The translations under genes were made by a program, and so were the position numbers. The notes below the pieces were generated by a model. That model worked only from the letters and a program-made list of their open reading frames with translations. It was not told where the DNA came from and searched no databases. A stretch of 52,840 nucleotides of DNA. Source: Acidobacteriaceae bacterium. Its GTDB lineage: Bacteria > Acidobacteriota > Terriglobia > Terriglobales > Acidobacteriaceae. How positions within the stretch are numbered: position 1 is the first letter of the stretch; each line of letters opens with the position of its first letter. Positions 18,533 to 28,350 of the stretch are shown here, in pieces. Where the stretch lies: assembly GCA_030049955.1 (NCBI GenBank), contig JASIJX010000208.1, positions 1 through 52,840 of the forward strand. The letters are read 5' to 3'.

Positions 18533-20245
18533 TCACCGACTTTGTATGGACGGTCTATTGAGTTCCACGAAATCGCGGTGGTCGAGGCTCGTGAGGTCGA
18601 TTAGCGTTGCACCCAACGCGTTTGCCAGATCAGACACGCGCCGAATCGGAGAGCTGGGATCCTCCGTGTCAACCAGTAGAGCGCAGCAATGCAACCCGCG
18701 GGCGCTTTCCAGTGCCTCATCCCACGGATCGCCGCCCCGCAAAGAGACATTTGCTCGCCCATCGCTCAGAAGAATCAGAAAGGTTGAGGGTGTCAGATAC
18801 GTCTTTGCCAATTCGAGAGCGTGCGCCAGCGGGGTTCGGCCACCGGTCGGAAGGTATTCAAGCGCGATGATCGCATCATCAACCTGATGCGAAGGTGCCA
18901 GCAATGTTTGAGCATCCGTTCCACGAAATGCAATGATCGCCACCTCGTCATCATTGCTGAATGACCGATTGAGCAGACCGAGAACTGCGCCCTTTACCAG
19001 ACTCATCTTCTCCTGTGCGGCATGTGAGCCGCTAGAGTCGATTAGAAAGAGATATCGGATGCTGGACCGGGGGACGCGTACTTTTTCGTGCATGTCCGAG
19101 AGACGGGGTTGAAAGGTGCCTGTTTCGAGCGCCGCATGACTCAAGGTTGCGCGAAGATCGATTTCCTGAGGACTTTCCGTTCGCCGTGTGCGCACGACAG
19201 GTCCAGGATGATCAACAGGGATCGCCTGACTATTGCCACGCTGCCCGGAACTATCCAGAGACGCCCGGATTGTCGGCATTCGGACTTTCAGCGGAGTAAA
19301 TACGTGTTCAACTATCTCCTTCGCGCTCTCATTCGGACCAGGATCGTCAGGCTGTTGGCGCGACGAGGAGGAGGGAGGGGGCGGTGGCATGAAACGACTG
19401 CCTGTTTTGACGCGGTGAGTGAGCACCAGAGGAAGCACCGCATCGACATGGCGCCGCTCCACATTGGTGTCTTCCATCAGAGCTGCACATGCTATGCTGG
19501 CCCTCACTGCAGCGAGGTCGGCCCGCAGTGAACGCACGCCTGCAGCGCAAACTGCGTCTCCAATTTGCGCGAGAATCTCACTGGAGCACTCGATGGAACT
19601 AATTCGTTCTCTGCCCCTGACGATCTTGTCTCGCAATACTCCTTGCTCGCCTGACCATTCCGCAGCTAACTTTGCAGTGTCGCGCTCAAACGCAATCCTC
19701 CGCTCCACAATCATCTGCCTTTCCTCTGAGTCAAGCGGTGCCTCTATTTCGACTGCAAGAGCAAACCGGTCGAGCAGTTGGGGACGCAAGAGTCCTTCTT
19801 CCGGATTCATGCTGCCGAGCAGCACAAATTCAGCGGGGTGAGAGGCGCTGAAGCCTTCACGTTCAACCACATTGATTCCGCTCGCTGCAGCATCGAGCAG
19901 CGCGTCACCGAGATGTGCAGGTAACAGATTGACCTCATCGATGTAGAGCACGCCGCCGTGAGCTTCAGAGAGCAGGCCGGGCTTAAGCATCGGTTGACCC
20001 TTGAGGGTGCTTTCGAGGTGCAAGCCTCCTAGCAACCGGTCCTCCGTTACTCCGATGGGCAAATTTACAAAGGGAGCGGGGGCAGGAAGCAACATTGCAA
20101 GAGCCCTGGCTGCGGTAGTTTTGCCGGCGCCCTTGTCGCCACGGAGTAGCACGCCGAGACGCCAGTCAATTGCGGCCAGAAGAAGCGCCAGCTTCATCTG
20201 CTCCTGTCCGACAATCGCAGAGAACGGATAGGTAATTTGTTTCAC
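18533..20245 (-). CDS. ChlI/ChlD-type AAA+/VWA chelatase subunit, likely CobN partner
   Basis: A 570-residue fusion of the two helper subunits of magnesium/cobalt chelatases. The AAA+ part has Walker A GDKGAGKT (36-43) and Walker B GGVLYIDEVNLL (98-109), plus a sensor and arginine-finger region (NPEEGLLRPQLLDRF). A Pro/Ser-rich linker follows (286-300). The C-terminal von Willebrand A domain has the metal site LIDSSGS with D403, S405 and S407. In aerobic cobalamin synthesis CobN needs an AAA+ pair (CobS/CobT) to power cobalt insertion. ChlID proteins replace that pair in many bacteria, and this gene overlaps the end of cobN by ATGA, so that role is likely. It is the last gene of the cbtB-to-chelatase operon. 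Confidence 0.9.
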   Translation of the reverse strand: MKQITYPFSAIVGQEQMKLALLLAAIDWRLGVLLRGDKGAGKTTAARALAMLLPAPAPFVNLPIGVTEDRLLGGLHLESTLKGQPMLKPGLLSEAHGGVLYIDEVNLLPAHLGDALLDAAASGINVVEREGFSASHPAEFVLLGSMNPEEGLLRPQLLDRFALAVEIEAPLDSEERQMIVERRIAFERDTAKLAAEWSGEQGVLRDKIVRGRERISSIECSSEILAQIGDAVCAAGVRSLRADLAAVRASIACAALMEDTNVERRHVDAVLPLVLTHRVKTGSRFMPPPPPSSSSRQQPDDPGPNESAKEIVEHVFTPLKVRMPTIRASLDSSGQRGNSQAIPVDHPGPVVRTRRTESPQEIDLRATLSHAALETGTFQPRLSDMHEKVRVPRSSIRYLFLIDSSGSHAAQEKMSLVKGAVLGLLNRSFSNDDEVAIIAFRGTDAQTLLAPSHQVDDAIIALEYLPTGGRTPLAHALELAKTYLTPSTFLILLSDGRANVSLRGGDPWDEALESARGLHCCALLVDTEDPSSPIRRVSDLANALGATLIDLTSLDHRDFVELNRPSIQSR

Positions 20246-23200
20246 TCGACAGCCCCCCGTTTTTGCTCTCCCTGAGCCTCGAGTATCGTTTCGCTTTCCA
20301 GCAATACACCGCGCAGTCCCTCCAGGATTTCAGGATTCGGGTTCTCCCAGAGTTCACGGTTGGCTGCTTCGAGAAGGCGATCGGCGATGGCGTTTAGAGC
20401 CCAGGGATTCGATTTCGAGAGAAATTCGCGCATATCCTGAGAGAGCGCATAGTGTTCGGCGAGCCCTTCATAAACGAAGTCTGGCGCAATCTGCGCCGTC
20501 GCATCAAAACCGAAGATGTAGTCGACTGTTGCAGCAAGTTCCAGTCCGCCTTTATAACCATGGCGTTTGATGCTCTCGATCCACTTGGGATTGACAACAC
20601 GGGAGCGATAAACCCGGAGGGCTTCTTCCTTGAGGTCGCGAATGCGTACCGAGTCAGTCGTCGAACTATCGCCAAAGTAGGCCTTAGGTTGAACTCCCGT
20701 TAGTGCCCGGATGGAGGCAACCATGCCGCCATGGAACTGGAAATAGTCATCCGAGTCGAAAATGTCATGTTCACGGTTGTCCTGATTGTGCAGAGCGACC
20801 TGAACGGTCTGGAGTCGCTCGGCAAAAACCGGCCGAGCATCGACGCCGGCTGCCGTTCCTCCATAGGCATAGCCGCCCCATTCGAGAAACGCTCGTGCGA
20901 AATCCTGATCATCTTTCCAGTTGCCGGTTTCGATCAACGGCAGGATGCCCGCTCCATAGGCCCCGGGCTTGGCGCCGAACATGCGATAACGAGCCTGTGC
21001 TTCGGCCTCCTCTGCCGACATATCCTTCTTTTTCTCAAGATCGGCCAGATAATGTCTGCGCGGAAAGTTCTGATCGAGCGGTTCGTCCTGATCGATAACC
21101 AGCGAAACAGCCCGATCGAAAAGATCGATCAAATGCGGAAACGCATCGCGGAAGAATCCGCTGATGCGCAGTGTCACGTCGACCCGCGGTCTTCCTAGTC
21201 TTTCGAGCGAGATGATCGACACGCCATCGATGCGTCGTGATTGTGCGTTCCAGACCGGCTCAACGCCAAGCAGCGCGAATGCTTCTGCGATGTCGTCACC
21301 ATGAGTGCGCATCTGTGAGGTGCCCCAAACGCTGAGGCCCATCATCTCCGGGTATTTGCCCTCTTCCTTGACAAAACGCTCTACGGCTTCGTGCGCCAAA
21401 TGCTGCCCAACACGCCATGACGCTTGAGAGGGAAGAGCTCTTGGATCTACGGCATAAAAGTTTCGTCCTGTGGGCAAGATATGTGCCATCCCGCGCGTCG
21501 GAGCGCCTGCAGGCCCAGCCGGAATGTACTTTCCTTCGAGTGCGTCGAGTAGATGGTCGATCTCATCTCCTGCCTGTTCCAATCGCGGTACGAGAGTCGA
21601 ACACGCAAAATTGAGCACCTTGTCTATTTCCTTCGATTCGAAGCCAAGGATCGCTCGCTGGACATCGGCCGTTGCGTCGACACGGAAGCCCAGCCCTTCG
21701 AGCATTGTGTAGATATCGAGTACAGCTCGATCTAGCACCTCAAGGACGTCGGAATTCGTATGAATTGTCTGGCCCAGGAGGTTGCCGCTCGCCGACAGAC
21801 GTTCTCCGGGCTTCTCCATTAATGGGGCCAGATCGAATCCACATAGGTTGGCCAAAGCTGTATGCAGGCTGGGCACGCCCGCATTTGAGAGACGGGTGAG
21901 CGAGCGAAGCATCTCTGGCAGCGGTGGCATCTGCCCGAGCGTGTGCAGACCGCTGCGAATCTGCGCCATGCCCAGTTCGCACAGATAGCCATCAAGATCC
22001 TCAATTAGATGCGCGATCTCATTGCCGCTCATCTCGGCAAGTGTCGTCGGCACTCCTTCTGGAGTCAGTTCGTCATCCCACTCGTGCCTATGGTCGCCAT
22101 GATCACGCGTCAGCATGGTCTTGAGTTCGAGGTCGGCTTGGAGGTTTGCCTTTTGCACAAGATCCCAGATCTGCTGTTGGAGATAGGGCAGTTTGAAGGG
22201 GTCGAGCTTCTCCACTGCGTAATACTCGTTAACAAGCTGGTTCAGCTCCGCAAGCACGCCGTAGGTTTCGGCCGTGGTCATTGGCGGTGTCAGGTGATCG
22301 ACGATTACGGCGTGCGCCCGGCGTTTCGACTGGCTGCCTTCGCCGGGATCATTGAGGATAAAGGGATAGACCAGTGGAAGATCGCCCAGCAACAGATCGG
22401 GGTAGCATTCGCCGGATAGGCCGATGCCTTTTCCGGGCAGCCATTCGAGTGTTCCGTGCTTACCCATGTGAACAATCGCGTCCGCGCCCCATCCTCCTCC
22501 TGACTGTGGCGTAGCCAGCCAGCGATAGAAGGCTGCATAGTGGTGTGTCGGCGGCAAGTCCGGAGTGTGATAAATCGAGTCTGGATCGATTCCGTATCCG
22601 CGCGGCGGTTGTAATGCGATGAGTGCGTTACCAACATTCAGAGCAGCAAAGTGGTAGCTCTGCTCATCGCTCCACGGCTCGTGATCAAGGGTCGCAATCT
22701 TGCCAGCGAGTGTTCCCAGGAGCTTCTTGTCGGTTTTCGGCTTGGCCGAGCGAACGCTGAATCCAATGACTTGCGGCTCGCCCCAGAAGCCTTCCATTCT
22801 GCGCCGGGAGCGTTCGGGAAACGCTGAGTATTGTGTGTGATATGCAGCTCTTGAGAATCGCTGCGCATAAGTAGGATTGAGCGGATACCGATCGTCGTAT
22901 GTTCCACGCTCAAGCAGTAGTTGCATCAGCTCATCCGATGTTTCCGGTAATGCGGTGATTTTGTAACGTCGGCTTTTCAGCGCATGAAGCGTAGTCAGAA
23001 GACTGGCTGGGGTGTCGAGGCCCACAGCGCCGCCTACCTGGGAAGCCTTGGCTGCTGAGTTTGTCAGTACGAACGCCACGCGGCGCTCGGAGTTCGGTAT
23101 GTGGCGCAGCTTTGCGATACGTGCGGCGATACCGGCAACGCGCTCGACGCGTTCTTCGTGAGCGATGTAGAGACCGTCCATAGCAGACGATCCACGCTCC

Positions 23201-24597
23201 TTGAAGGATACCGGCACGGTAATGATGCGCCCGTCGAATTCTGGGATCGCTACATTGATCGCTGTGTCGAGCGAATTGAGTCCGCGTCGGGAGCCTTCCC
23301 AGGCCCCACGGGCCATTCCACTCGCGATAGCCTGAATGACAGGAATACCCAACTGTTCAAGAGACGTAATTGCTTCGCCTGCTTCAGTGATGTCACCCGT
23401 ATTGATCTCGCCCAGCGCAAATGACAGCGTTGAGATGAGCACGTCCGCGCGCCCTTCGATCCAGTGGAAAGCTGCTGGTTTCCCGGATTCCATTGACTTG
23501 AGGCTCGAAGTGAAGATGCAGAGCACATTCAGACCGCTCAATTCGAGAGCTTGAGCCAGACCATCGATGAATCCGGTGTTTCCACTCATCCGGTGAGCGC
23601 GGTAGAAAAGCACTGCTGCGGTTGGTCTACGTGGATCGACGCTGCGCTCCCAGTCCTCGATTGTGGCAGCATCCATATCCGGCAGATAGACTCCATGCTC
23701 GGGCATGGGAGTCGGTAGTGCGTAGCCGTAGCCTGAGAGAAGCAGCCGGTCCGAGAGAAAGTGGCACAGTTCGACAAAATTGCTAATGCCGCCAAGGGCC
23801 AGATAGCTGGCTGCGGTCTCCATCACGTCTGCGGGAACGTTGACCGTTTGCGAGAATTCCGGACTTAGTTCGCCGGTGCCACTGATCAGTACTAAAGATT
23901 GTCCTCGCTCTACGCAAGTTTCGCGCAAGCGAGTAAATGCCGGCACACAGCTGAGAGGACCGTGAACCCGCAGCACAATCACTTGTGCGCGTCCAAGTTC
24001 ACCTGCAAGCAGAGCTTCCATCTGGTCTTCGCTGTGAAGTGCGTTCAGAGAAAAGCAATTGACTTCGAGCTCCGGTGGTAGCAGCTCTTTTGCTTTCGCG
24101 AGAGTCAACAGGTCTGTGTCTGCATGCGAAAGGAGCATGATGCCCCCGCTAGGCTGTTGCGTCTTGATCTCCTCCGTGAGCGCCGCCGGCTCTCGCACAT
24201 CCCAGTCGTAATAGTTGAATACAAATTCGCTGAGTTCTGTCGGAGGTTTCAGAAACCTGTCAGCCTTGAGCATCGACTCGATGTAGTCGAAAATCTGCCG
24301 CACCTGCCAGGCGCTATTCACCGAATGGAACCAGACGGATCGCCCATCAAAAACTAGACACGCTACATTGGCGAGTGCGCAGGGGCCGAGGCATCCGCCT
24401 TTCGTCAGATGCACCTCGTTCCGAATCTTGCGTCTCGTCCATTCCTCCTTATAGACATCGATCGGGACCTCGGCGTAGCCGCGCTCTGTTCGTCCACAGC
24501 AGCAGCCTGTTACGCAATAGGAAAGATGGCCGCGGTGCTGGACGATATTCAGAGTGCGCCCATCCGCACGAATAACACGCTGACGATATGAGGTCAT
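20242..24597 (-). CDS. cobN: Cobaltochelatase CobN with N-terminal thioredoxin-like [2Fe-2S] ferredoxin domain
   Basis: A 1451-residue fusion. Residues 1-110 form a [2Fe-2S] ferredoxin of the thioredoxin-fold type, with C28, C32-C34, C69 and C73 in SYCVTGCCCG and GGCLGPC. From about 150 to the end it is CobN/BchH-like, the large subunit that inserts cobalt into hydrogenobyrinic acid a,c-diamide (VHMGKHGTLEWLPGKGIGLS; GRNFYAVDPRALPS). Usual CobN length is about 1250-1300. An open frame extends 154 codons further upstream, but that part lies over btuC in another frame and looks like a shadow. The ATG at 24597 overlaps the btuC stop (ATGA) and starts the ferredoxin cleanly. The ferredoxin may supply electrons to reduce cobalt or the corrinoid at insertion (inference). 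Confidence 0.93.
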   Translation of the reverse strand: MTSYRQRVIRADGRTLNIVQHRGHLSYCVTGCCCGRTERGYAEVPIDVYKEEWTRRKIRNEVHLTKGGCLGPCALANVACLVFDGRSVWFHSVNSAWQVRQIFDYIESMLKADRFLKPPTELSEFVFNYYDWDVREPAALTEEIKTQQPSGGIMLLSHADTDLLTLAKAKELLPPELEVNCFSLNALHSEDQMEALLAGELGRAQVIVLRVHGPLSCVPAFTRLRETCVERGQSLVLISGTGELSPEFSQTVNVPADVMETAASYLALGGISNFVELCHFLSDRLLLSGYGYALPTPMPEHGVYLPDMDAATIEDWERSVDPRRPTAAVLFYRAHRMSGNTGFIDGLAQALELSGLNVLCIFTSSLKSMESGKPAAFHWIEGRADVLISTLSFALGEINTGDITEAGEAITSLEQLGIPVIQAIASGMARGAWEGSRRGLNSLDTAINVAIPEFDGRIITVPVSFKERGSSAMDGLYIAHEERVERVAGIAARIAKLRHIPNSERRVAFVLTNSAAKASQVGGAVGLDTPASLLTTLHALKSRRYKITALPETSDELMQLLLERGTYDDRYPLNPTYAQRFSRAAYHTQYSAFPERSRRRMEGFWGEPQVIGFSVRSAKPKTDKKLLGTLAGKIATLDHEPWSDEQSYHFAALNVGNALIALQPPRGYGIDPDSIYHTPDLPPTHHYAAFYRWLATPQSGGGWGADAIVHMGKHGTLEWLPGKGIGLSGECYPDLLLGDLPLVYPFILNDPGEGSQSKRRAHAVIVDHLTPPMTTAETYGVLAELNQLVNEYYAVEKLDPFKLPYLQQQIWDLVQKANLQADLELKTMLTRDHGDHRHEWDDELTPEGVPTTLAEMSGNEIAHLIEDLDGYLCELGMAQIRSGLHTLGQMPPLPEMLRSLTRLSNAGVPSLHTALANLCGFDLAPLMEKPGERLSASGNLLGQTIHTNSDVLEVLDRAVLDIYTMLEGLGFRVDATADVQRAILGFESKEIDKVLNFACSTLVPRLEQAGDEIDHLLDALEGKYIPAGPAGAPTRGMAHILPTGRNFYAVDPRALPSQASWRVGQHLAHEAVERFVKEEGKYPEMMGLSVWGTSQMRTHGDDIAEAFALLGVEPVWNAQSRRIDGVSIISLERLGRPRVDVTLRISGFFRDAFPHLIDLFDRAVSLVIDQDEPLDQNFPRRHYLADLEKKKDMSAEEAEAQARYRMFGAKPGAYGAGILPLIETGNWKDDQDFARAFLEWGGYAYGGTAAGVDARPVFAERLQTVQVALHNQDNREHDIFDSDDYFQFHGGMVASIRALTGVQPKAYFGDSSTTDSVRIRDLKEEALRVYRSRVVNPKWIESIKRHGYKGGLELAATVDYIFGFDATAQIAPDFVYEGLAEHYALSQDMREFLSKSNPWALNAIADRLLEAANRELWENPNPEILEGLRGVLLESETILEAQGEQKRGAVE

Positions 24598-25601
24598 ATC
24601 TCCTCCGCGGGTGTTCTCTGGCGAATGATCCAGACCAGATAAGGCCCTCCAATCAACGCCAGTACGGCGCCTGCAGGAAGCTCTGCGGGCGGGATCACGA
24701 TGCGTCCGATTGCGTCGCAGAGTGCGAGCAGCGCTCCACCAAGAAGGAATGCACAAGGCATAAGGAGCCGATGGTCCGGGCTGATGCGCGAACGCACCAG
24801 ATGGGGCACGATCAATCCCACAAATCCAATTGGTCCAGTGAGAGCAATCGCTCCGGTGACGAGTATCGAGCCAAGGATGTATCCCTGCGCGAGTAAAGAC
24901 CCAACGCGCACCCCGCGCGAAGCCGCCCATCGCTCTCCAACAGCGAGCAGATTCCAACTCCGAGCTTGGGAAAGGATCATACTCGAAACCACCAGCACAA
25001 CGATCGCAAGAACAGCCAGCGAAGCATAGCTGGTTGCATCGATGCTGCCGATCAGCCATCTCGCGATCGAGAACGACCGTGACATACCAGCAAAGCCGCT
25101 CAGGATGATGATGAAGGCTGCGCAGATACTATTGATGGCGATTCCCGTAAGTAACAAACTGAATGCCGATATCTGACGCTGCCGGAATGCGCCTCCAATC
25201 ACCAGCATCAGAACCGCGAACGCGCCTGACAGAGCGCCGACCCATGTCAGGGGGATTCCGAGGAAGGTCTCCCCTCCGATTGCAATGACCGCGACCGCGC
25301 CGAGCGAAGCTCCTGCGGATATACCAAGGGTGTATGGGGTAGCGAGCGCATCACGCAACATTGCCTGGAAGAGCGTACCTGCCAGCGATAATGCGCCACC
25401 GGCAACTAGGGCGAGAAGCGTGCGGGACAGCCGAAGCTGAAGCAGGATTTCGTAGTCAGGCGCCTCGTGACGCAATACGCGCGCAAAGCTGATCGGGCCG
25501 GCGCCAACCCAAGGCAGTAGTAGCGCTGCCCCGAGAAAGATTGCAAGCGAGAGCATCAGGCTATACCGGGCCAGGAACGATAGCTGTTGTGTGGCACTCA
25601 T
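24594..25601 (-). CDS. btuC: FecCD/BtuC-type ABC transporter permease
   Basis: A 335-residue polytopic membrane protein with eight to ten transmembrane segments and the family motifs LALVAGGALSLAGTLFQAML, near residue 65, and TGPIGFVGLIVPHLVR near residue 245. It forms the membrane channel of a vitamin B12 / iron-chelate type importer. The ATG overlaps the stop of the ATPase gene (ATGA) and was chosen over an in-frame start 15 bases upstream for that reason. It sits in btuF-btuD-btuC order and is followed by cobN, so cobalamin, cobinamide or another corrinoid is the likely cargo. Confidence 0.9.
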   Translation of the reverse strand: MSATQQLSFLARYSLMLSLAIFLGAALLLPWVGAGPISFARVLRHEAPDYEILLQLRLSRTLLALVAGGALSLAGTLFQAMLRDALATPYTLGISAGASLGAVAVIAIGGETFLGIPLTWVGALSGAFAVLMLVIGGAFRQRQISAFSLLLTGIAINSICAAFIIILSGFAGMSRSFSIARWLIGSIDATSYASLAVLAIVVLVVSSMILSQARSWNLLAVGERWAASRGVRVGSLLAQGYILGSILVTGAIALTGPIGFVGLIVPHLVRSRISPDHRLLMPCAFLLGGALLALCDAIGRIVIPPAELPAGAVLALIGGPYLVWIIRQRTPAEEI

Positions 25602-26365
25602 TGGTACCACACCCACGGCGATCCGGCCGGCGTCATTCCCATCTCAAGGCGCTTAGAGAATAGTGCCAGCCAATCCCTGTTGTCGTGTGCTTCCGCCGTT
25701 TGAATGTCGTAGGCAATGATCCCATTGGCAAGTACGAGCAAGCGCGTGCAATACGTCAACGCCAGGTTCAGGTCATGCGTGGCCGCGATACATAGTTTGC
25801 CGGCTTGCGCCTCGTGGCGCAGAACGCTAAAGCAGTGCAACTGCTGCTCAATATCAAGAAATGTCGAGGGTTCGTCCAAAAGCAGCGCGGCGGCGTTCTG
25901 AGCCAAACAGGCGGCGACAAGGACACGCTGACGCTCGCCACCGCTCAGGGAGCCGAAGGAGCGATGGCGCTGTGACCAGCATGAGGTGCGTTCCATTGCG
26001 ATGCGAATGTGTCTGTGATCTTCTTCTGATTCAAACCATCGGTCAGTATGCGGATAACGCCCCATGCCAACTAATTGCTCTGCAGTAAAGGGAAGGTCCG
26101 CGTGAATCGATTGGGGGAGATGGCTTACCTTCTGTGCCATCTCCCGCCGTTTCCACTCTCGCTGACTGCGTCCGCTGATCGCAACCGAGCCAGCTTCGGG
26201 CTTGCGAAAGCCGGAAATGATATCGAGAAGGGTGCTCTTTCCAGAACCGTTCATTCCCAGTAACGCGAGAAATTCTCCTTCTGCCGCGCGAAAGCTTACC
26301 GAATTCAAAACCGACCGGCTTCCGTAAGAAAAGCTCACGCCTTCGACTTCAAGCAGGTGGTTCAA
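25598..26365 (-). CDS. btuD: BtuD-like ABC transporter ATPase
   Basis: A 255-residue ATPase of the FepC/BtuD type. Walker A is GMNGSGKST (near residue 36), the ABC signature is LSGGERQRV, Walker B is ALLLDEPS and the switch histidine is in AATHDLNLAL. It energises the BtuC channel. It overlaps both neighbours by ATGA, so the transporter proteins are made from one message in fixed ratio. Confidence 0.92.
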   Translation of the reverse strand: MNHLLEVEGVSFSYGSRSVLNSVSFRAAEGEFLALLGMNGSGKSTLLDIISGFRKPEAGSVAISGRSQREWKRREMAQKVSHLPQSIHADLPFTAEQLVGMGRYPHTDRWFESEEDHRHIRIAMERTSCWSQRHRSFGSLSGGERQRVLVAACLAQNAAALLLDEPSTFLDIEQQLHCFSVLRHEAQAGKLCIAATHDLNLALTYCTRLLVLANGIIAYDIQTAEAHDNRDWLALFSKRLEMGMTPAGSPWVWYQ

Positions 26366-27318
26366 TCCGAACCTCCGATCCCATGCACGAAGTCGAAGAG
26401 CCGCTGTGCCGCAATCGGAGTTCGCGGTCCCGGAACAACGAGTGAGTCAGTCGTCCCAGCATAGATGTGACCATCCCGCACGGCCTTGATGTCCCGATAT
26501 TGTTCCCAGAGAGCCAAGGTTGCAGCCCGCGACGCTCTGCGTGCTGCTTCGGTTTCCTGGGTACCGCTCAGGTCTATAAGGACATCGGGATTCTCGCGCA
26601 AAACTGTCTCAAGCGAGATTCGCGGATACTGGGGCAGACCTGGTTGTGCCAGAACATTCGTTCCACCCGCGATTTCGAGAATCTGATTCACATAGTTGTT
26701 GGGGCCGACTGCAATGAGATTGTTCAGAGTGCCCTGCTGTCGATCGACAATCACGAGCACACGCGGAGAGGGCGTTACCTTTGCCCTGGATTGAATGTCA
26801 TCGAGGGAGCCCTTGATTTGCGCAATCAGTCTTGCGGACCGGTCAGGAACGCCCGCTGCGTTGCCGATAAGCTGAATCCCTGTATAGATGTCTTCGAGCG
26901 TAGCGTGGGGCACTTCGACGAATGCGATATGCAGGGCGCTCAGCCGCTCGGTCAATTCAGTTGAACTCCGCTGCAAGATCACAAGGTCCGGAGTGAGCCG
27001 TGCGATGGCCTCCGCATCAGGTCTGATGTAGCTGCCAACTTTTGGGAGCTTTTGGACCTCAGGCGGATAGTTGCAGAATTGCGAAACTCCGACGACTCTG
27101 TCGCCCAGACCAAGCGCAAACAGCGTCTCGGTAATGCTCGGTGCGGTCGACACAATGCGCCGAGGTTGGGATTGCGCATGCGGCGCCAGGACGCAAACTA
27201 ACAGGACAAATGAAATCAAAGACGGCCGGCATGACAGGAAGCTCCGGGACCATCGCGGTCTTGCCGCGAGATCGAGCCGGTGTGTACCGAGATGACGCAG
27301 TTCCTGAACCGGGTACAT
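26362..27318 (-). CDS. btuF: BtuF-like periplasmic corrinoid-binding protein
   Basis: A 318-residue substrate-binding protein of the helical-backbone (BtuF/FepB) class. The N-terminus has an unusually long, Arg-rich lead of about 28 residues before the hydrophobic core of the signal peptide (LISFVLLVCVLAPHAQS). The mature protein begins RRIVSTAPSITETLFALGLG, typical for BtuF, and contains VGVSQFCNYPPEV and DLVILQ. No lipobox is seen, so it is probably free in the periplasm. It hands the ligand to the BtuCD pair encoded directly downstream. A start nearer the hydrophobic core is possible but no better Met is present. Confidence 0.88.
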   Translation of the reverse strand: MYPVQELRHLGTHRLDLAARPRWSRSFLSCRPSLISFVLLVCVLAPHAQSQPRRIVSTAPSITETLFALGLGDRVVGVSQFCNYPPEVQKLPKVGSYIRPDAEAIARLTPDLVILQRSSTELTERLSALHIAFVEVPHATLEDIYTGIQLIGNAAGVPDRSARLIAQIKGSLDDIQSRAKVTPSPRVLVIVDRQQGTLNNLIAVGPNNYVNQILEIAGGTNVLAQPGLPQYPRISLETVLRENPDVLIDLSGTQETEAARRASRAATLALWEQYRDIKAVRDGHIYAGTTDSLVVPGPRTPIAAQRLFDFVHGIGGSD

Positions 27319-27346
27319 CGATTCTGCTCCTTCACAAAAGTCTTCA

Positions 27347-28069
27347 TTAGCTGTGCAGCTGCTGTGCTTTGAGACTCTTATCCGCTAGCCATCCGAAGAA
27401 AAAACCAAGTACGCTCCAAAGAAGCACCTGCATCTCAAGAGCGGCAACCCGAAACTTCCACATAAGAGTCACCGGAAATCCAGCCGGAACCTCGTTGAAG
27501 TCGGGCAGAAAATGGGATGCTGTGGTTACGACAACTACGAAGAACACGGCCGCGACGAGCCACGCGTTCCAGCCACCCAAACGCTCATCGAGCTTACGCT
27601 CAACTTTTACAGCAAGGATCATAGCTACGACAGAGATGGCAATCAGTAGAAAGAATGCCCCTGTGCGTATTCCGATGGTCTCGGGATTGCCTACCGACGG
27701 TGGATTTGCCGGGTATTTCAGAGCAGGAACAATGGCTACGATTACGAAACCCAACCCAGCCAACAGCGCAGAGAGTGCTCGTGGGCTCGTCGGTTTCATC
27801 CTTCCGAAGACAAAGGCAAACACAAGCGCGAATATTCCACCGATCGCCGTACCGTCCACGACGGTCGCCGTCAGTAACCCCAGGCCGCTTTGGATCTTGC
27901 GACTAACAATCTCGGGCTCAGGCGCTTCGCCCTTCGCCTGGTCCAGGCTGGTTTCAAATGCGATGGCGCGTTCAACCTGCGGTTCGCCGATCCACCGGGC
28001 CAACGCGAAGACGAGAAGGCCTGCGACAAGTCCCGCAAGCATCCCGCGCACCAGCAGGATGCGAGTCAT
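27347..28069 (-). CDS. cbtA: CbtA cobalt transporter subunit
   Basis: A 240-residue membrane protein with about six hydrophobic segments, starting MTRILLVRGMLAGLVAGLL, the usual N-terminus of CbtA. The family is a predicted cobalt importer found behind cobalamin riboswitches. The frame is open for 38 more codons upstream, but those overlap cbtB and are polar, and the ATG used here leaves a 13-base gap after cbtB. It lies upstream of btuF in the same direction with a 28-base gap. Confidence 0.88.
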   Translation of the reverse strand: MTRILLVRGMLAGLVAGLLVFALARWIGEPQVERAIAFETSLDQAKGEAPEPEIVSRKIQSGLGLLTATVVDGTAIGGIFALVFAFVFGRMKPTSPRALSALLAGLGFVIVAIVPALKYPANPPSVGNPETIGIRTGAFFLLIAISVVAMILAVKVERKLDERLGGWNAWLVAAVFFVVVVTTASHFLPDFNEVPAGFPVTLMWKFRVAALEMQVLLWSVLGFFFGWLADKSLKAQQLHS

Positions 28070-28082
28070 CACGCCCTCTTTC

Positions 28083-28304
28083 TTAGTGGCAGGGGAATCC
28101 GAGAAGATGACGGCCGTCGTGCACGAATTCGTGGACGGCGTGGCCCTGAATGAGCGAGGTCGCTCCCTGTTCTGCACCGACAAAATAAATTGCCAAAAGC
28201 ATCAGGAGCCCTCCGAAAATAGCCCAGGGCAGAATTTCACGGACTGGAATGGTGGGAATGGCGACAGGCTGAGGAGCGAGTGCGCCTGCTATCTGTTGAG
28301 CCAT
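28083..28304 (-). CDS. cbtB: CbtB cobalt transporter subunit
   Basis: A 73-residue protein with one transmembrane helix (PWAIFGGLLMLLAIYFVG) and a His-rich C-terminus (GHAVHEFVHDGRHLLGFPCH) that is diagnostic for CbtB and probably binds cobalt outside the membrane. GGGAGG lies 7 bases before the chosen ATG. It is the first gene of the operon and directly follows a short cobalamin riboswitch-like element, so cobalamin is expected to repress cobalt uptake and everything downstream. Confidence 0.9.
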   Translation of the reverse strand: MAQQIAGALAPQPVAIPTIPVREILPWAIFGGLLMLLAIYFVGAEQGATSLIQGHAVHEFVHDGRHLLGFPCH

Positions 28305-28350
28305 TTGAGAACCTCCCGGGATCATGCGTCCCACAGCAAAGTTCGCTTGG

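Noticed and set aside
24598..25059. 154-codon upstream extension of the cobN frame
   Set aside because: It lies opposite no gene of its own but inside btuC in another frame, its composition is Arg/Trp/Ser-rich like a shadow, and the ATGA start at 24597 fits the ferredoxin domain and the operon pattern.
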